Source of the DNA: Lachnospiraceae bacterium UBA3732
GTDB taxonomy: Bacteria > Bacillota > Clostridia > Lachnospirales > Lachnospiraceae
DNA: 5,051 bases
Assembly: GCA_002372545.1 (NCBI GenBank)
Contig: DFHD01000103.1
Location: forward strand, 2,773-7,823
Direction: 5' to 3'
Under the pieces are notes generated by a model. That model ran no database searches. It saw only the letters and a program-made list of their open reading frames with translations, and was not told the origin of the DNA. Shown here in pieces: positions 3,287 to 5,051 of the stretch. A program made the position numbers and the translations under genes. Each line of letters opens with the position of its first letter. The stretch's first letter is position 1.

Positions 3287-5051
3287 ATTTTCCGCTGATC
3301 TTTTTCTTCAGCCAGATACCTGTTTCCGAAAGGTCATCATCCTCCCAGCCGCTTGTCTTTGTGCAGGAGGAAGAGATCAGTGAAGAGGTTTCGTTCTTAT
3401 TGGAAAGATTCCACCCGATGTAAGACAGATTGTACTCTCCGATCAGACTAAACCATTCATCTGCAGAGTCATAATCGATCCCGCCGTTTCCGGAGGCATC
3501 ACAGATGCTGAACTCGGACACGATCATGGCCAGCCCCTTATCATGGGCCTCCTTCACCTTATTCCGGATATTGTCCTTATGCGTGGCCGCATAGAAATGA
3601 ACGGTATACAGCAGGTTATCATAATCGGTAATGGGATCCGCCGCCGCAAGGTCCACATCCTGTGACCAGGTAGGCGTTCCGACGATGATCACTGCATCCT
3701 TTTTATTGTTCCGGATCACAGGGATCACATCCTCTGCATATTCCTTAACATCACTCCAGGTTGTGCTTCCATTCGGCTCATTGCAGATTTCGAAAAGCAC
3801 GTTGTCATAATCCGCATAACGGGCAGACATCTCATCGAAGAACAGAATAGCCTCATCCTCGTTGCTGAGCGGATTGGAATCGCTCAGAATATGCCAGTCG
3901 ATCAGCACATACATGCCGAGCTCCGTGGCATAGGAAACGCCGTCGTTTACCAGCTTCTTCAGCGCCTCCTTATCCCCGCCGGAGCAGTATCCGCCGCTCT
4001 CGCCGGTATACATGGCAAGGCGGATCACATTGGCGCCCCACTCATCACGGAACTCGCGAAAAGCATCCTTGTTTACATATTCCGGGAACCAGGCAAGTCC
4101 ATGGGTGGATATTCCCTTCAGCTGATAAGGCTTTCCATTTTTATCCACAAGGTCAGTTCCTTTTACGGAAAGCGCACCATGATTCTCCAGGGGACTGCCT
4201 GTTTCCGCTGCCGGTTTTTCCTGCTTCACTTCCTCTTTTTTCTCATCGGAAAGAGGCTTAACCGGCTCCTTCTCCGCATCCTTCAGTTCGCCGGCAATAT
4301 AGATCGGGAAGGATTTCTTTCCCGTCAGCAGCTTTACCGTGCTCTCTGCTGCTTCGGATGAGGGGAAGGAAATCTGAACGCCCATATCGATTCCCTGTCC
4401 CTTGGGGATGGTTTCGCTGTAATCCACTGCCGTCGCGGAAAGGGTATCTCCCGTAATCTCATATTCTGCACTCCAGCCGTTAACGATCTTGCAATCGGTA
4501 AAGCCGGGAAGACGGATCTCCCAGTCCTTCTGGTCGGAACCGGAACTGTTGGTAACCGTGATATTAAACTGCCGTACTGTCCGGCCGCCATCTTCCCATC
4601 CGTCTCCGGATGCCACCTTACAGTTCAGCTCATAGGTCGTACCTTCGCCACCCTCGGGAGCTTTTTCTTCAGTCTTCGCTTTTTTCTCTTCTTCGGTTTT
4701 CCCGGCTTCCGTTTCCGCTTCGGAAGTTTTTTCGGAAGCTTTTTCGGATTTTTCTTTGGAATCGGTGCTTTCCGCCTGCGCCTCCTCCGTCTCAGACGCA
4801 GCCTGTTCCTCCGTTACCACGGAAGCATCATTCTTCTTTTCCTTTTTTTCTTTTCCTTTAGCTCCGGCAATGATAAAAATGAGAAGGCCGACTACCAGAA
4901 CGCCCAGTCCGATCACCACAGGGAGCAGGGGATTTTTCTTCCCGCCGGCTTTCTTTTTCCCGGCTGCTTCAGCCTTTTTTTCTCCGGCCGCTTCGTTTTT
5001 CTTCCCGCCGGCTTTGTCCTTTTCAGCCCTCTCAGATTCAAAATCTTCCGT
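3285..5051 (-). CDS. Membrane-anchored GH5 endo-beta-1,4-glucanase with CBM2-like module (5' end outside the window)
   Basis: This is a cellulase expected to cut internal beta-1,4 bonds of cellulose or related glucans outside the cell while tethered to the membrane. The frame is open to the window edge, so the true start is upstream. GTG 4919 is not a credible start because it lies within the membrane segment. In the 588 visible residues the order is: a Lys/Ala/Gly/Glu-rich tail (1-40), a membrane helix (about 42-64, LLPVVIGLGVLVVGLLIFII), a Glu/Lys/Ser/Thr-rich linker (65-137), a CBM2-like domain (about 138-245, including VTNSSGSDQKDWEI and GWSAEYEITGDTL), a second charged linker (about 252-290), and a GH5 domain, most like subfamily GH5_2 (291-588). 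In the GH5 domain the acid/base is E425 in FEICNEPNG and the nucleophile E513 in IVSEFS; R344, H387 (DWH), H485 and Y487 (HFY) and W547 are also conserved. The nucleophile motif has SEFS where TEWG is usual. Positive charge before the helix predicts an outside catalytic domain. Substrate is inferred from the family. Confidence 0.93.
   Translation of the reverse strand, partial: TEDFESERAEKDKAGGKKNEAAGEKKAEAAGKKKAGGKKNPLLPVVIGLGVLVVGLLIFIIAGAKGKEKKEKKNDASVVTEEQAASETEEAQAESTDSKEKSEKASEKTSEAETEAGKTEEEKKAKTEEKAPEGGEGTTYELNCKVASGDGWEDGGRTVRQFNITVTNSSGSDQKDWEIRLPGFTDCKIVNGWSAEYEITGDTLSATAVDYSETIPKGQGIDMGVQISFPSSEAAESTVKLLTGKKSFPIYIAGELKDAEKEPVKPLSDEKKEEVKQEKPAAETGSPLENHGALSVKGTDLVDKNGKPYQLKGISTHGLAWFPEYVNKDAFREFRDEWGANVIRLAMYTGESGGYCSGGDKEALKKLVNDGVSYATELGMYVLIDWHILSDSNPLSNEDEAILFFDEMSARYADYDNVLFEICNEPNGSTTWSDVKEYAEDVIPVIRNNKKDAVIIVGTPTWSQDVDLAAADPITDYDNLLYTVHFYAATHKDNIRNKVKEAHDKGLAMIVSEFSICDASGNGGIDYDSADEWFSLIGEYNLSYIGWNLSNKNETSSLISSSCTKTSGWEDDDLSETGIWLKKKISGK
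4933..5015 (-). repeat. 20-bp direct repeat in the cytoplasmic-tail coding region of the cellulase
   Basis: The plus-strand sequence TTTTTCTTCCCGCCGGCTTT occurs exactly at 4933-4952 and again at 4996-5015, 63 nt apart, which is 21 codons. Both copies encode KAGGKK followed by Asn. The segment between encodes EAAGEKKAEAAGK, also a partial duplicate. This is an in-frame tandem-type duplication in a charged tail that could expand or contract without breaking the gene. Confidence 0.75.

Noticed and set aside
4917..4919. GTG as the start codon of the cellulase.
   Set aside because: The frame stays open to the window edge, no ribosome binding site precedes it, and the start would fall inside the membrane helix.

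Overview
The window reads like a chromosomal segment of a low-to-medium-GC Firmicute, most likely a gut or rumen Lachnospiraceae-type clostridium. The evidence is strong AGGAGG-type ribosome binding sites, an rsmD-coaD pair arranged as in Bacillus subtilis ylbH-ylbI, and a membrane-anchored GH5 cellulase. The taxonomic call is inference; no rRNA or marker gene is present. Every gene I can support is on the minus strand, so transcription runs from high to low coordinates.

From 5051 to about 1479 there is a tightly packed gene train. A large membrane-anchored endoglucanase (cytoplasmic charged tail, one membrane segment, charged linker, CBM2-like module, GH5 domain; its N-terminus lies outside the window) is followed after 10 nt by rsmD (16S rRNA m2G966 methyltransferase). 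rsmD overlaps coaD (phosphopantetheine adenylyltransferase) by 4 nt in an ATGA. After 21 nt comes a SepIVA/DivIVA-like coiled-coil protein with a very acidic tail. The spacing implies one transcript joining cellulose degradation with translation, CoA synthesis and probably cell-division or envelope functions. It would end at a hairpin plus U-tract at 1377-1406.

From about 1426 to 468 lies a short IS3-family element of the IS150 type. It has an intact-looking DD35E catalytic domain and candidate TGTAC-starting inverted ends. It lacks orfA and the first ~40 residues of a usual orfB, so it is probably a deletion derivative. A TTGCAT-17-TATAAT promoter-like pair inside its downstream end points outward.

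From 372 to 1 is the start of a second exported or membrane-anchored protein with a Thr/Glu/Lys/Pro-rich stalk, cut by the window edge. It has its own extended -10 element and a good ribosome binding site and may also be driven by the promoter in the IS end. I see no tRNA, rRNA, CRISPR array or convincing plus-strand gene, and no clear new defence or mobile system. The most notable points are the operon linkage of the cellulase to housekeeping genes, the orfA-less IS with an outward promoter, and the SepIVA-like protein beside coaD in a Firmicute-like genome.
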